NCBI RefSeq assembly: GCF_006937785.1
Contig: NZ_SJEE01000004.1
Location: 124,001-188,000, forward strand
From: Pseudanabaena sp. UWO311
Lineage (GTDB): Bacteria; Cyanobacteriota; Cyanobacteriia; Pseudanabaenales; Pseudanabaenaceae
Length of the DNA stretch: 64,000 nucleotides
Reading direction: 5' to 3'
Shown piece by piece: positions 16,485-25,960 of the stretch (its first letter is position 1; each line of letters starts with the position of its first letter). The notes below the pieces were generated by a model. It was given only the letters and a program-made list of their open reading frames with translations, did not search any database and was not told the DNA's origin. The position numbers were made by a program, and so were the translations under genes.

Positions 16485-19076
16485 GTGCTCCAACCCTATA
16501 CTCCCAATTTATTAGAACAATCGATCGCCCATAACCTACTGATTGTCGAAGCTGATGCTCTTGTACGTGATGTGGTTAAGTTGATTGCTCAAGCGCAAGC
16601 AATTGATGTAATGCAAGCTGAGCAGTGGGGGGGAGAGAGCGAGTCCTTTCAAAGTTGCGTATCCTGTGTTTTGGTTGTTGCTGAGTCTCAACTAGTCGGG
16701 ATCGTGACTCAATCTGACTTAATTCGATTAATAGCTAAGGACTCAGACATTAATCAAATTAAGGTGTCGGCTGTAATGACTCAACCTGTTAGGTCATTAG
16801 CGCTAAAAGATTTTCAGGATGTGGAAACACCTCGTAATTTGTTTTATCAACATCACTTTAGTCATTTACCATTGGTCGATGAACATAACTATCCAGTCGG
16901 ATTAGTTACCCTGCGATCGCTGCTAACACTAGATAGCAAAGTGCGATCGCATCAGCAAAGTCAAACACATCAGATTGAACATGAATCATTGTTAACAGCG
17001 ATCGCCAATCGGATAAATGCATCCCTTGACTTGCAAGTTATTCTTGACACAACAGTTGCGGAAATACGTCAATTTCTGAATACTGATCGCGTCATTGCTT
17101 ATAAATTTGAGCCAGATTGGAGCGGAGTCGTTGTTGCTGAATCAGTTACTCAGAGTTGCAATTCCCTCCTAGGTAGAGTTCTCATCGATCCGTACTTTAG
17201 CGAGGCGATGGTGGAACCTTACAAAAATGGACGCATTCAGGTAACAGATAATATTTATTTAGGGCTGACGGAATGCCATACCAATTTTTTAGAGGATATT
17301 CAGGTAAAGGCGCTCATTGTCGTCCCAATTCTCCAAGAAGGACAGCTTTGGGGATTATTAGCAGCACAGGAATGTTTGCGATCGCGGTTTTGGGATCGGT
17401 CATCAGTAACATTACTTCAGCAGTTGGCAACGCACGTTGGCATTGCGATCCGACAAGCACATACAACGGCGCAGATGCGACAGCTCAATCAGGAACTAGA
17501 GAATAAAATACTAGAGAGAACAAAAGCACTAATAACCAGTGAAACCCGTCTAAATCTGATTGTCTCAAATGTATCTGATGGCATATTGATCGTCGATCAA
17601 TATGGGAAAATAGTGTTTGCAAATCCAGCAGCAGCAAAAATATTTGATCTATCAATCGCGGAAATTATTGGTCAGAGCATTGGCATACCGAACTCACTGA
17701 GTAGACAATTTGAAATCAATCACCTCAAGAAAGACGGCAAAATAGGAGCAAGCGTTCTGCAATTTGTACTGATTGAGTGGAATAATCATCCTGCATATTT
17801 AATATCGCTACATGATATTACGGAACGTCAGGAAGCAGAAGCTAAGCTGAGTGAGAGCAATCAACAACTGGAGATATCTAATCAAGAACTCGCTCGTGCT
17901 ACTCGACTTAAAGACGAATTCCTTGCTAATATGAGTCACGAACTCCGTACTCCTCTCAATGCCATTTTAGGTATGACCGAAGGACTACAGGAGGGTGTTT
18001 TTGGTGCAGTAAATGAAAAACAGATTAAAGCATTACAAACTGTGGAACGCAGCGGTTCGCATCTATTATCGCTAATTAACGATATCCTCGATGTTGCCAA
18101 AATTGAATCGGGTCAGATCGAGCTAGACTACACACTCACTGATGTAGCTGCTCTTTGCCAATCTAGTCTTGCCTTCATCAAACAACAATCTGTGAAAAAG
18201 CGCATCCAACTGGAGATTAAACTACCGCAACAGCTTTCAGAACTATTAATTGACGAGAGGCGGATACGTCAAGTATTGATTAATCTACTTAATAATGCGG
18301 TTAAATTCACTTTAGAGGAAGGACGGATTACACTAGAAGTCACGCAGCTACCTACCGATATTGAGCATCTCGATTTCTCTACGCCACAATTTATCCGCAT
18401 CGCCGTGATCGATACTGGTATTGGTATTGCACCAGAAAATATCTCCAAGTTATTTCAGCCATTCATCCAAATTGATAGCGCCTTAAATCGCCAATATGCT
18501 GGTACAGGATTGGGTTTGTCGCTCGTAAAACGTATCGTAGAACTCCATGGTGGAAAGGTTTCATTAACGAGTGAGCTGGGAGTCGGCAGTTGTTTTGCGA
18601 TCGATTTACCCTGCAATTCTTCTTCTCCGATCCCTCTATCTCTCCCAGATATAAATACTTCAGACCTAGAGGCTCTAATTTCCACAACAACTCGCAAAAA
18701 ATCGCATCTAATTCTATTAGCAGAAGATAATGAAGCTAATATCAGTACATTTTCTAGCTATCTAGAAGCTAAGGGTTATCGAACGCTCTTGGCAAGCAAT
18801 GGACGGGAGGCGATCGCCCTTGCTAAAGTCCATAAACCTGACTTGATTTTGATGGATATTCAAATGCCAGTCATGGATGGCTTAGAAGCAATCCAGCATA
18901 TCCGTCTCGATCCTAATTTGGTTGATATTCCAATTATTGCGCTGACAGCTTTGGCGATGACAGGCGATCGCGAAAGATTCCTTGAAGTTGGAGCTAGTGA
19001 TTATTTAGCTAAGCCAGTTAAGCTAAAGTCTTTAGATCAAATGATTCAAACATTGTTGAATAGAGCATCTCCTTGA
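16485..19076 (+). CDS. CBS-cyanobacteriochrome-PAS hybrid histidine kinase
   Basis: 863 residues from a GTG start; an ATG just upstream is out of frame. A CBS pair occupies about 12-150 (LVGIVTQSDLIRL, YPVGLVTLRSLL). GAF follows at 165-335, coiled coil, PAS at about 355-455, HisKA with His485, HATPase (NLLNNAVKF, DTGIGI, GTGLGL) and a C-terminal receiver (LILMDIQMP, AKPVK). The GAF has Cys264-His265 (LTECHTNFLEDIQVKALIVVPI), the usual bilin Cys-His pair, and a DPYF motif at 235-238 where DXCF sensors carry their second cysteine; here that position is Tyr, so a one-cysteine photocycle is expected. CBS pairs usually bind adenine nucleotides, so the kinase may weigh light against energy charge; this is inference. 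Confidence 0.88.
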   Translation: MLQPYTPNLLEQSIAHNLLIVEADALVRDVVKLIAQAQAIDVMQAEQWGGESESFQSCVSCVLVVAESQLVGIVTQSDLIRLIAKDSDINQIKVSAVMTQPVRSLALKDFQDVETPRNLFYQHHFSHLPLVDEHNYPVGLVTLRSLLTLDSKVRSHQQSQTHQIEHESLLTAIANRINASLDLQVILDTTVAEIRQFLNTDRVIAYKFEPDWSGVVVAESVTQSCNSLLGRVLIDPYFSEAMVEPYKNGRIQVTDNIYLGLTECHTNFLEDIQVKALIVVPILQEGQLWGLLAAQECLRSRFWDRSSVTLLQQLATHVGIAIRQAHTTAQMRQLNQELENKILERTKALITSETRLNLIVSNVSDGILIVDQYGKIVFANPAAAKIFDLSIAEIIGQSIGIPNSLSRQFEINHLKKDGKIGASVLQFVLIEWNNHPAYLISLHDITERQEAEAKLSESNQQLEISNQELARATRLKDEFLANMSHELRTPLNAILGMTEGLQEGVFGAVNEKQIKALQTVERSGSHLLSLINDILDVAKIESGQIELDYTLTDVAALCQSSLAFIKQQSVKKRIQLEIKLPQQLSELLIDERRIRQVLINLLNNAVKFTLEEGRITLEVTQLPTDIEHLDFSTPQFIRIAVIDTGIGIAPENISKLFQPFIQIDSALNRQYAGTGLGLSLVKRIVELHGGKVSLTSELGVGSCFAIDLPCNSSSPIPLSLPDINTSDLEALISTTTRKKSHLILLAEDNEANISTFSSYLEAKGYRTLLASNGREAIALAKVHKPDLILMDIQMPVMDGLEAIQHIRLDPNLVDIPIIALTALAMTGDRERFLEVGASDYLAKPVKLKSLDQMIQTLLNRASP

Positions 19077-19163
19077 CTGGAGTATAGAAAGCATTATTTT
19101 TCTAAATGACTCCCTCAATTATCCATGCTTCTATAGCAACGCAAGAGATAGATAGGACAAATC

Positions 19164-19218
19164 AAAACCCAAGTAAGTGAAGGCGGCACTTCGTGCCGCC
19201 TTCACTTACTTGGGTTTT
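19164..19218. repeat. Palindromic repeat, AAAACCCAAG family
   Basis: A perfect 26-base stem with a TTC loop between convergent genes, probably a bidirectional terminator. The outer arm AAAACCCAAG and the preceding AGGACAAATC are shared with the palindrome at 38158-38218; the same outer arm occurs at 53662-53720. The middle of each arm differs between copies, while the GGCGGCAC-type centre recurs. Confidence 0.7.
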
Positions 19219-19256
19219 ATATCCTAAGCAAACCTTACATTGCTATAGATTCTTGG

Positions 19257-20393
19257 CTAGCCGCGAGCGATCGGCAGTGTCAGATGTACCTTAGTTTCAT
19301 ACTGATAGACACTCGTAATCCAAAATTGTCCTCCAGTTAGTTCGACAATTTTTCGGGAGATGGTTAAGCCAAGCCCAGTTCCCTGTTGCTCGTAAGTCTC
19401 GCGCTCAAACTGAATAAAGGCATCAATTTTAGCAATTTGATCTTCGGTCATGCCTCGACCTAAGTCCAATACGGATAACTTCAGCATATCCCCCTCGATT
19501 TGACTGCTAACTGTAATGGATGTCCCTGAAGTGGAGAATTTCAAAGCATTATCGACTAATTCATACAAAAGTGTGGATAGATATTGCTCTGATAGCATGA
19601 TCTCGGCATCCTCAAGCGAAAATACTAGGTCGTTACTACGGTTGGCACTCTGAGCCTGCGATCGCAATGTCGTTTCAATGGCGGTACTAGAGAATTTAGT
19701 TCGCATTGGTTTAACAGGATATTGCTTACTTACGAATGCTTCCAACTCAAAATAAACAAGTAATCTCTTTGTTAGCATTTCTATACGACAAGCGGATTGC
19801 TCTACCAAGTCCAGCATTTCAAGGGCTGGAGCTATCTCCTCCATATCTTTGAGAAAGTCTTTGATTAACTCGATCGGAGCGATGATGCCATAGAGGGGGG
19901 TATTTAATTCGTGGGATAGGTTTGAGGCTAAGTTTCCACGCAGCGCTCCGAGAGAAATTTTTAAGGTGTCGATCGTATTTTCTTGAATCTGCGATAAGGA
20001 CTGAATCTTGTCAAACTGCTTTTTGATTCTAAGCATTGACTTAACGCGGGCGCGTAACTCCTCAGGATTGACAGGCTTGCTGATGAAGTCATCGGCTCCA
20101 GCATCTAAACATTTGGCAAGGTCTGATTTGGAACTTAAGGCTGTCACCATCACGATGGGAATTGCTTGCCATTTTGGCATGGCTTTGAGTTGCTTACAGA
20201 CGGTAATACCATCGATTTCAGGCATCATCACATCCAGCAAAATTAGATCGGGATTGTAGATATCTAGGGATGAAAGAGCTTGTTGACCGCTGGAAGCATA
20301 ATGTATCTGATAGTCACAATCGCTTAATTGGGCAGCAATCACTGCAAAATTATTTGGTTCGTCGTCAACGATCAAAATTGAGGGTGCGTTCAT
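19257..20393 (-). CDS. Receiver-fused histidine kinase (REC-HisKA-HATPase)
   Basis: 378 residues. The receiver at 4-125 has Asp54 (LILLDVMMPEIDG) and the ISKPVN lysine, and resembles the receivers of the REC-GGDEF genes at the window start. A coiled coil leads to HisKA with His161 (NLSHELNTPLYGI) and HATPase (ELVDNALKF, DLGRGM, GTGLGL). The G1 box has DLGRGM rather than the common DxGxGI form. It lies 19 bases downstream of the CBS-CBCR hybrid kinase at 20413-23694 on the same strand, so the two are almost certainly co-transcribed and probably act in one relay. Confidence 0.9.
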   Translation of the reverse strand: MNAPSILIVDDEPNNFAVIAAQLSDCDYQIHYASSGQQALSSLDIYNPDLILLDVMMPEIDGITVCKQLKAMPKWQAIPIVMVTALSSKSDLAKCLDAGADDFISKPVNPEELRARVKSMLRIKKQFDKIQSLSQIQENTIDTLKISLGALRGNLASNLSHELNTPLYGIIAPIELIKDFLKDMEEIAPALEMLDLVEQSACRIEMLTKRLLVYFELEAFVSKQYPVKPMRTKFSSTAIETTLRSQAQSANRSNDLVFSLEDAEIMLSEQYLSTLLYELVDNALKFSTSGTSITVSSQIEGDMLKLSVLDLGRGMTEDQIAKIDAFIQFERETYEQQGTGLGLTISRKIVELTGGQFWITSVYQYETKVHLTLPIARG

Positions 20394-20412
20394 ATTTTCT
20401 ATTGAGCTAAAT

Positions 20413-23400
20413 TTATTGAGCTAAGATTTGTTGAATTGCATCGTTAAGTTGCTGAAACATGATCGGTTTAGTCAGATATTCATTGGCTCCCGCCTCTAAA
20501 CATCTTTCGCGATCGCCTTCCATCGCCAGAGCTGTTAAGGCAATAATTGGAATTGCCGCAATTTGTGGATCGGTTCGGATCAGGCGAATCGCTGTTAGCC
20601 CATCCATTCTTGGCATTTGAATATCCATAATGATCGCATCTGGGGAATGAGCTTTAGCCATTGCCACAGCTTCTTCGCCATTTCTAGCAATGATCATGCG
20701 GTAATTGAGTGCGGTCAGATAAGCGGTAAGGGTTGCAATGTTTGCCTCATTGTCTTCGGCTAGCAAAATCAGAGGAGCGATCGCTTTGCCAGAATTACCT
20801 GCGATCGATCGTCGATTAGCATCAGTCATGTCGGTCGAGGGAGCGCTAGATCCAAACATCTTATAGGGTAGGACAACGGTAAAGCAACTACCCATTCCTA
20901 TTTGCCCCTCGGCGATGACTTGCCCCCCATGAAGTTCGACGATCTTTTTAACGAGAGCTAGACCCAAGCCAGTACCTTCGTATTGTCGGTTAAGTGCACT
21001 ATCTAACTGCACAAAGGGTTGAAAGAGTCGTTGCAAATCTTCAGGAGCAATACCAATACCAGTATCCGTGACTTGAAATACGATCGCTGGCGAATTCATG
21101 GCTCTAATTTGTCGCGGAATCGTTGCCTCTCCTTGCCATGTATCACCACTACCGATCGCAACTAAAAGGCTTACTTTCCCACCGCTTGGGGTGAATTTGA
21201 CGGCATTGCTGAGTAAGTTAATTAAAACCTGTTTGATGCGACGTTCTTCGACATCGATTTTGTTGATATTTTGAGGAATATTGCTATAGATTTCTACTTC
21301 CTTCTGAAATGCTTGCTGTTTGATAAAGACTAGGCTGGAATCGCAGAGATTTTGGACTGAGGCGGGTTCAATTTTTAATTCCACCATCCCTGATGAAATT
21401 TTTGATAAATCGAGAATATCGTTAATCAGTTCTAGTAGGTGTATGCCGCTTGATTCGACGATGCCGATCGCGTTTAATTGAGATTCAGTCAACGAGCCTA
21501 AAAGCTTCTCTTTGAGAGCATTTGACAGTCCTAAAATGGCATTAAGGGGCGTGCGGAGTTCGTGACTCATATTGGCGAGAAACTCGTCTTTGAGTCTGGT
21601 TGCGCGGGCGAGTTGTAGGTTGGTTTCGGTTAATTGTTGCTGGACTTGTTTACGTTCCGTAATTTCTTGTTGAGATTGAGCATATAGACTAGCTTGCTGA
21701 ATGGCGATCGCTAATTGAATAGCAATTTGTTGAATCAGATTAACCTCATGCTCTTGCCATTGGCGAGTATGAGCGCATTGATGGATGCACAGTAAGCCCC
21801 ATAGGTTGTTGCCACATAGTAATGGAATTACTAGATTTGCCCGTATCTGAAACTGTGCTAAGACATCACGGTGACAGTCCTTCAGCCCAGCATTATCTAT
21901 ATCATTCACGACTTGCATTCGACCTTGGGCATAGGCGGCGGCATAGCCTTCGCCAAAGCAATGGTCGTGAATGTGAACTTCCATTGCTGAACTAAATCCA
22001 TCGACAACGGATTCGGCGACAAATTCACCATCATCAAAATTGGATTCGGGGTAGAACTTGAAAATACCGACGCGATCGCATTGCAGTAATTGCTGAATTT
22101 CTTGACAAGCGGTATCAAAAATTATTGAGAGATCGAGGGATTGACGGATACGCTGAGTAATTCCTCGCAATAGGGTTTCTCGATTTGCCTGTTGGAGAAT
22201 AATTTGCTCGGCTTGTTTGCGATCGCTAATATCTTTTGTGACACTCAAAGCGCCAATTATTTGCCCACTGTCATCCCAAAGAACCGTCACCGATAATGAT
22301 ACGGGAAAACATGAGCCATCTTTGCGAATATGAATCCATTCCTCATCAAATAAGCCTTCTATCGCCAAATATTTTAACACTTCAAAGCCCACACCAATAT
22401 CTTTACCCAATATTTTTGAGAGTTTGGCGGCTTTGTCGCTCACCTCTTGAGCATCGAAGAAAATTTCAGGTGTAACCTTGCCGACAACTTCTCCCATACT
22501 GTAGCCAAACATCTTTTCCGCGCCAGCATTAAAAGTCTGAATGATGCCAGCTAAATCGGTGGAGATAATCGCGTAGTCAGTACCATCAAGGATTGCCCGT
22601 TGCAGTTTATTGACTTGCCATAGCTCTTGAGTTCTCTCTTGGATTGTCAACTCAAGCGATTGATTAAGCTTTTGCAGTGTTTTCTCTGCTTCTGATAAAG
22701 ATGCGGTTCTTTGATGAACTTGACTTTCTAGCTCAATATTGCGATTTTCTAGCAGAGTTACTTTTTCTGATTCTAGTTGTTCTACTTTTGCTTCTAAAAT
22801 CTTGGCTAAATTATAGATTTCAGTTGGATTTAGTGCGTTTAGTAAACTGGTCTGGGTAACGATTCCTAATAGTTCGCCCAGTTCCCCCGTTACTACCAAA
22901 CGCCGAATCAACCGCTGCTCCATGATCTGATGCACAGTCCAGAGAGTATCCTCTTTTGTAACCGCAAAAATTGGCTTACTCATCACTGTACTTGCTTGAT
23001 AGCTATTAAGATTTAAGCCTAGCGCCTGAAACTGGACGATGTCTCTCTCGGTGACGATGCCTACTGGTCTCCTTAGAGATGTTTCATTACCGATCGCCTC
23101 GACGATAATGACAGAACTAACGTTTTGGGTCGCCATTAGTTGGGCGACGGCTAACATCGAGCGATCGCTCGCCGCACAAACTACATCGCCAGTCATTACC
23201 TCCGATACTAGCCGCAGTCGCATGAGATCGATGGGACGCGAAACTTGCCTTAAGCTTTCGTGAGTAACCATCCCCACTAGGCAGTCTTGCTCGTCGAGGA
23301 TTGGCAAATGCCGAATGCGGAACTGTTGGATGAGGTTGACTGCTAAAAATAAATCTGTGAGGGCAGACTCACGCAGGGTCACCAAGGGATGCGCCATAAC

Positions 23401-23694
23401 CTCACTCACCAACAGGAGATCGAGATTTTGCGTCTGAGCGCTCAGACGTACTACGTCTCGCTCGGTCATGATGCCAATGACTTTGCGATCTTCGACCACA
23501 AATACACAGCTCGATCGCGACTCTTGCAAAAATTCTTGCTGGTGAATATCGCTATTACTGTCAGCATCACATTGCGATCGCCCGCTACTCATTAAAGCGA
23601 TCGCCTCCATGACTGTCGCAGCGCGATCGACGACCAAAAGATCTCGAATAATTGCTGACTTCAGTTCAGAAAGTTTGATAATGTCTGAGTTCAC
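20413..23694 (-). CDS. CBS-PAS-cyanobacteriochrome (DXCF type) hybrid histidine kinase
   Basis: 1093 residues. Four CBS repeats fill about 10-290 (VIGIMTERDVVRL, LVGMVTHESLR, VGIVTERDIVQF, LLGIVTQTSLL). A coiled coil, PAS (about 360-490) and GAF (505-670) follow, then HisKA with His711, HATPase and receiver. The GAF carries a complete DXCF motif, Asp577-His-Cys579-Phe580, and the bilin site Cys607-His608 (KDCHRDVLAQFQIRANLVIPL). The two cysteines are 28 residues apart, the spacing of the two cysteines in TePixJ-type blue/green sensors. A blue- or teal-absorbing photoreceptor is therefore expected. The CBS array may bind adenine nucleotides. The gene is followed at 19 bases by a REC-kinase. 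The photochemistry is inferred from motifs. Confidence 0.9.
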   Translation of the reverse strand: MNSDIIKLSELKSAIIRDLLVVDRAATVMEAIALMSSGRSQCDADSNSDIHQQEFLQESRSSCVFVVEDRKVIGIMTERDVVRLSAQTQNLDLLLVSEVMAHPLVTLRESALTDLFLAVNLIQQFRIRHLPILDEQDCLVGMVTHESLRQVSRPIDLMRLRLVSEVMTGDVVCAASDRSMLAVAQLMATQNVSSVIIVEAIGNETSLRRPVGIVTERDIVQFQALGLNLNSYQASTVMSKPIFAVTKEDTLWTVHQIMEQRLIRRLVVTGELGELLGIVTQTSLLNALNPTEIYNLAKILEAKVEQLESEKVTLLENRNIELESQVHQRTASLSEAEKTLQKLNQSLELTIQERTQELWQVNKLQRAILDGTDYAIISTDLAGIIQTFNAGAEKMFGYSMGEVVGKVTPEIFFDAQEVSDKAAKLSKILGKDIGVGFEVLKYLAIEGLFDEEWIHIRKDGSCFPVSLSVTVLWDDSGQIIGALSVTKDISDRKQAEQIILQQANRETLLRGITQRIRQSLDLSIIFDTACQEIQQLLQCDRVGIFKFYPESNFDDGEFVAESVVDGFSSAMEVHIHDHCFGEGYAAAYAQGRMQVVNDIDNAGLKDCHRDVLAQFQIRANLVIPLLCGNNLWGLLCIHQCAHTRQWQEHEVNLIQQIAIQLAIAIQQASLYAQSQQEITERKQVQQQLTETNLQLARATRLKDEFLANMSHELRTPLNAILGLSNALKEKLLGSLTESQLNAIGIVESSGIHLLELINDILDLSKISSGMVELKIEPASVQNLCDSSLVFIKQQAFQKEVEIYSNIPQNINKIDVEERRIKQVLINLLSNAVKFTPSGGKVSLLVAIGSGDTWQGEATIPRQIRAMNSPAIVFQVTDTGIGIAPEDLQRLFQPFVQLDSALNRQYEGTGLGLALVKKIVELHGGQVIAEGQIGMGSCFTVVLPYKMFGSSAPSTDMTDANRRSIAGNSGKAIAPLILLAEDNEANIATLTAYLTALNYRMIIARNGEEAVAMAKAHSPDAIIMDIQMPRMDGLTAIRLIRTDPQIAAIPIIALTALAMEGDRERCLEAGANEYLTKPIMFQQLNDAIQQILAQ

Positions 23695-23841
23695 AATACT
23701 TTCCCCTATCGATATTTATACTATTGCACAGCACACGACCAACAACAATGCGCCAAAATCTAGATACATTCCTAAGCGGATGATGGGGATTCGTTAGTGT
23801 TTCACCAGACACAGGCGCAGATAAATATCTATAGCAAGGGA

Positions 23842-23985
23842 ATTACCCCACCCTAACCCTCCCCTTGCAAAGGGGAGGGAACAAGATTTCTGGTCTTCCC
23901 CCTTTGCAAGGGGGAATTAAAGGGGGTAAGTCCGACTTGATATATACACGATAGCCCTTTGTAAGGGGGAGTTAGAGGGGGTACA
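23842..23985. repeat. C/G-run repeat cluster upstream of divergent kinases
   Basis: The 374-base gap between divergent kinase genes holds three degenerate units built on CCCCTTTGCAAGGGG. The first is a palindrome at 23857-23879, the second lies around 23896-23916 and the third around 23955-23970, each associated with AATTAAAGGGGGT-like tracts. This is a simple dispersed repeat seen in many cyanobacteria. The remaining parts of the gap, which must hold both promoters, show no clear motif to me. Confidence 0.6.
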
Positions 23986-24068
23986 AAACTTCTCAAACAC
24001 GCTCTTAATTTAAGAAGTGGTATAACATGAGTTAAATAAATTGTTCAAACCTCTTACTATCTATCCCT

Positions 24069-25829
24069 GTGAGCCAACAGATCGAAGAACTACTGAACAA
24101 AGCCCCATGTGGCTTTCTCTCGTTTACCGACGATGGCTTGATTGTGCTAGCTAATTTTACGCTATTGCAACTATTAGGATATGAATCTGACAGTCTTGTT
24201 GGGAAGAGGTTGGAAATAATTTTGCCGATCGCTAGTCGTATTTTCTATCAAACACATTTCTTTCCACTTTTAAAACTTTATGGCAAAGTTGAAGAAATCT
24301 ACTTCTCATTGAGAGCAAAAGATGGGAATGATATTCCAATGCTAATTAACGCATCTCGTCGCAGTCAGAGAGAAGATTTTGTCAATGATTGTATTTTTAT
24401 TCCCATTCGTCAACGTATTCAGTACGAAGATGAAATCCTGAAGGCGAAGAAAGCAGCAGAGGCAGCGACACTTGCCCAAAAGCAAGCCGAAATTGCGTTG
24501 CGATCGCAATATGATCGCGCAATATTAATTGGAGAAATTACTCATCGGATTCGTCAATCCCTTGATCTGGTGAAAACCTTGGAAATTGCTACATTGGAGA
24601 TTCGCAAATCTATTCAGGTTGAGCGCGTTTGCATCTACAAATTTACACCCGACTCTAATTTTAATGATGGAGAATTCGTTTCTGAATCAATCGCTGATAA
24701 CATCGACTCAATTCTTGACATTAAAATTGGCGATCACATTTTTGCTGAAAAGTATGCTGATTTGTATCTCAATGGACGCATCCAAATAATTGAAGATACT
24801 AAGAATTCGCAACTATCAGAATGTCATACAGATTTTTTGCATCAATTTCAAATCCAAGCTAACTTAGTTGTACCCTTGCTCGAAGGAGAAGGTTTTTTGT
24901 GGGGATTGTTATGCATTCATCAATGTTCTGCACCGAGGCAATGGCAAGAGATTGAGATTGAGTTTATACAGCAAATCGCCAATCAACTTGCGATCGCCAT
25001 CCAGCAAGCTAATTTAGTGGAACAGTTACAGTCGGAGCTAGCAGAACGACAGCGAACCGAAGACAGACTGATCGAGTCTAATGCCCAGCTCTCGATGTCT
25101 AATCTCGAACTACGCAAAACCAGTGCTCAACTAGAAGCATCTAATCAAGAGCTAGAATCTTTTTCCTATTCTGTTTCCCATGACTTACGTGCACCATTAC
25201 GGGCGATCAATGGGTTCAGTCAAATCTTGCTTGAAGACTATGGCGATCGCTTTGATGACGATTGTAAAGATTACTTTAGTCGCATTCAACGTAATGTCAA
25301 TCGCATGGGAACGCTGATCGACGACTTATTATTGCTATCGCGGATATCCAGATCGGAAATGCGCTATGACAAGGTCAACCTTAGCGAACTAGTCCAAGAG
25401 ATCTCTGGCGACATCCAAGCTTTGCAACCAGAGAGAATAGTGGATCTGAGTGTTGTGCCAGAAGTCTTTGTTTACGCCGATCGCAACCTCATGCGCGTAG
25501 TCTTAGAGAATCTTTTGCAGAATGCTTGGAAATTTACTAGTCGTCATCCCACGGCTCAGATTAGTTTTGGTATTGCCCAAAATCTAGATCAAACGCTAGC
25601 ACAAACGACTTATTTTATGCATGATGACGGTGCAGGGTTTAATATGGAGCAAAGCTCTAAACTATTTGGAGTATTTCAACGATTACACAGCACCAGTGAA
25701 TTCCCAGGCACGGGGATTGGCTTGGCAACAGTCCAGAGAATAATTCATCGTCATGGAGGCAAAATTTGGGCAGAAGGATTAATTGAACAGGGAGCCACTT
25801 TTTACTTCACCTTACCCAATCCACCTTGA
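24069..25829 (+). CDS. PAS-cyanobacteriochrome histidine kinase
   Basis: 586 residues from a GTG start, no membrane segment. PAS lies at about 1-118, a coiled coil to 145, GAF at 150-320, a second coiled coil, HisKA with His371 (SVSHDLRAPLRAI) and HATPase to the end (NLLQNAWKF, GTGIGL). The GAF has Cys252-His253 (LSECHTDFLHQFQIQANLVVPL) and Asp222 in GDHIF, with Ile where DXCF sensors have the second Cys, so a single-cysteine photocycle is likely. There is no receiver domain, so it needs a partner; the nearest stand-alone receiver on this strand is at 31760. Transcribed divergently from the CBS-DXCF kinase at 20413-23694. Confidence 0.9.
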   Translation: MSQQIEELLNKAPCGFLSFTDDGLIVLANFTLLQLLGYESDSLVGKRLEIILPIASRIFYQTHFFPLLKLYGKVEEIYFSLRAKDGNDIPMLINASRRSQREDFVNDCIFIPIRQRIQYEDEILKAKKAAEAATLAQKQAEIALRSQYDRAILIGEITHRIRQSLDLVKTLEIATLEIRKSIQVERVCIYKFTPDSNFNDGEFVSESIADNIDSILDIKIGDHIFAEKYADLYLNGRIQIIEDTKNSQLSECHTDFLHQFQIQANLVVPLLEGEGFLWGLLCIHQCSAPRQWQEIEIEFIQQIANQLAIAIQQANLVEQLQSELAERQRTEDRLIESNAQLSMSNLELRKTSAQLEASNQELESFSYSVSHDLRAPLRAINGFSQILLEDYGDRFDDDCKDYFSRIQRNVNRMGTLIDDLLLLSRISRSEMRYDKVNLSELVQEISGDIQALQPERIVDLSVVPEVFVYADRNLMRVVLENLLQNAWKFTSRHPTAQISFGIAQNLDQTLAQTTYFMHDDGAGFNMEQSSKLFGVFQRLHSTSEFPGTGIGLATVQRIIHRHGGKIWAEGLIEQGATFYFTLPNPP

Positions 25830-25861
25830 AAGCCCAAAATTAGTTTCAGTAGGGTTTTGGA

Positions 25862-25892
25862 GTTTTCATTTTGCTTACAGCAAAATGAAAAC
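25862..25892. terminator. Hairpin between kinase genes
   Basis: A 13-base perfect stem (GTTTTCATTTTGC and its complement) with a TTACA loop, 32 bases after the stop codon at 25829 and before the giant kinase at 25961. No long T run follows, so it may attenuate rather than fully terminate. Confidence 0.45.
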
Positions 25893-25960
25893 CGCTACAA
25901 AAAGAGAGCTACCGCTCGTTTCGGAAAGTATGTTCTATTCACACTACGCGGCAAACCGTC

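Noticed and set aside
23842-23985. CRISPR-like array from repeated CCCCTTTGCAAGGGG units
   Set aside because: Only three degenerate palindromic units with irregular spacing and no cas genes; it is an ordinary dispersed repeat.
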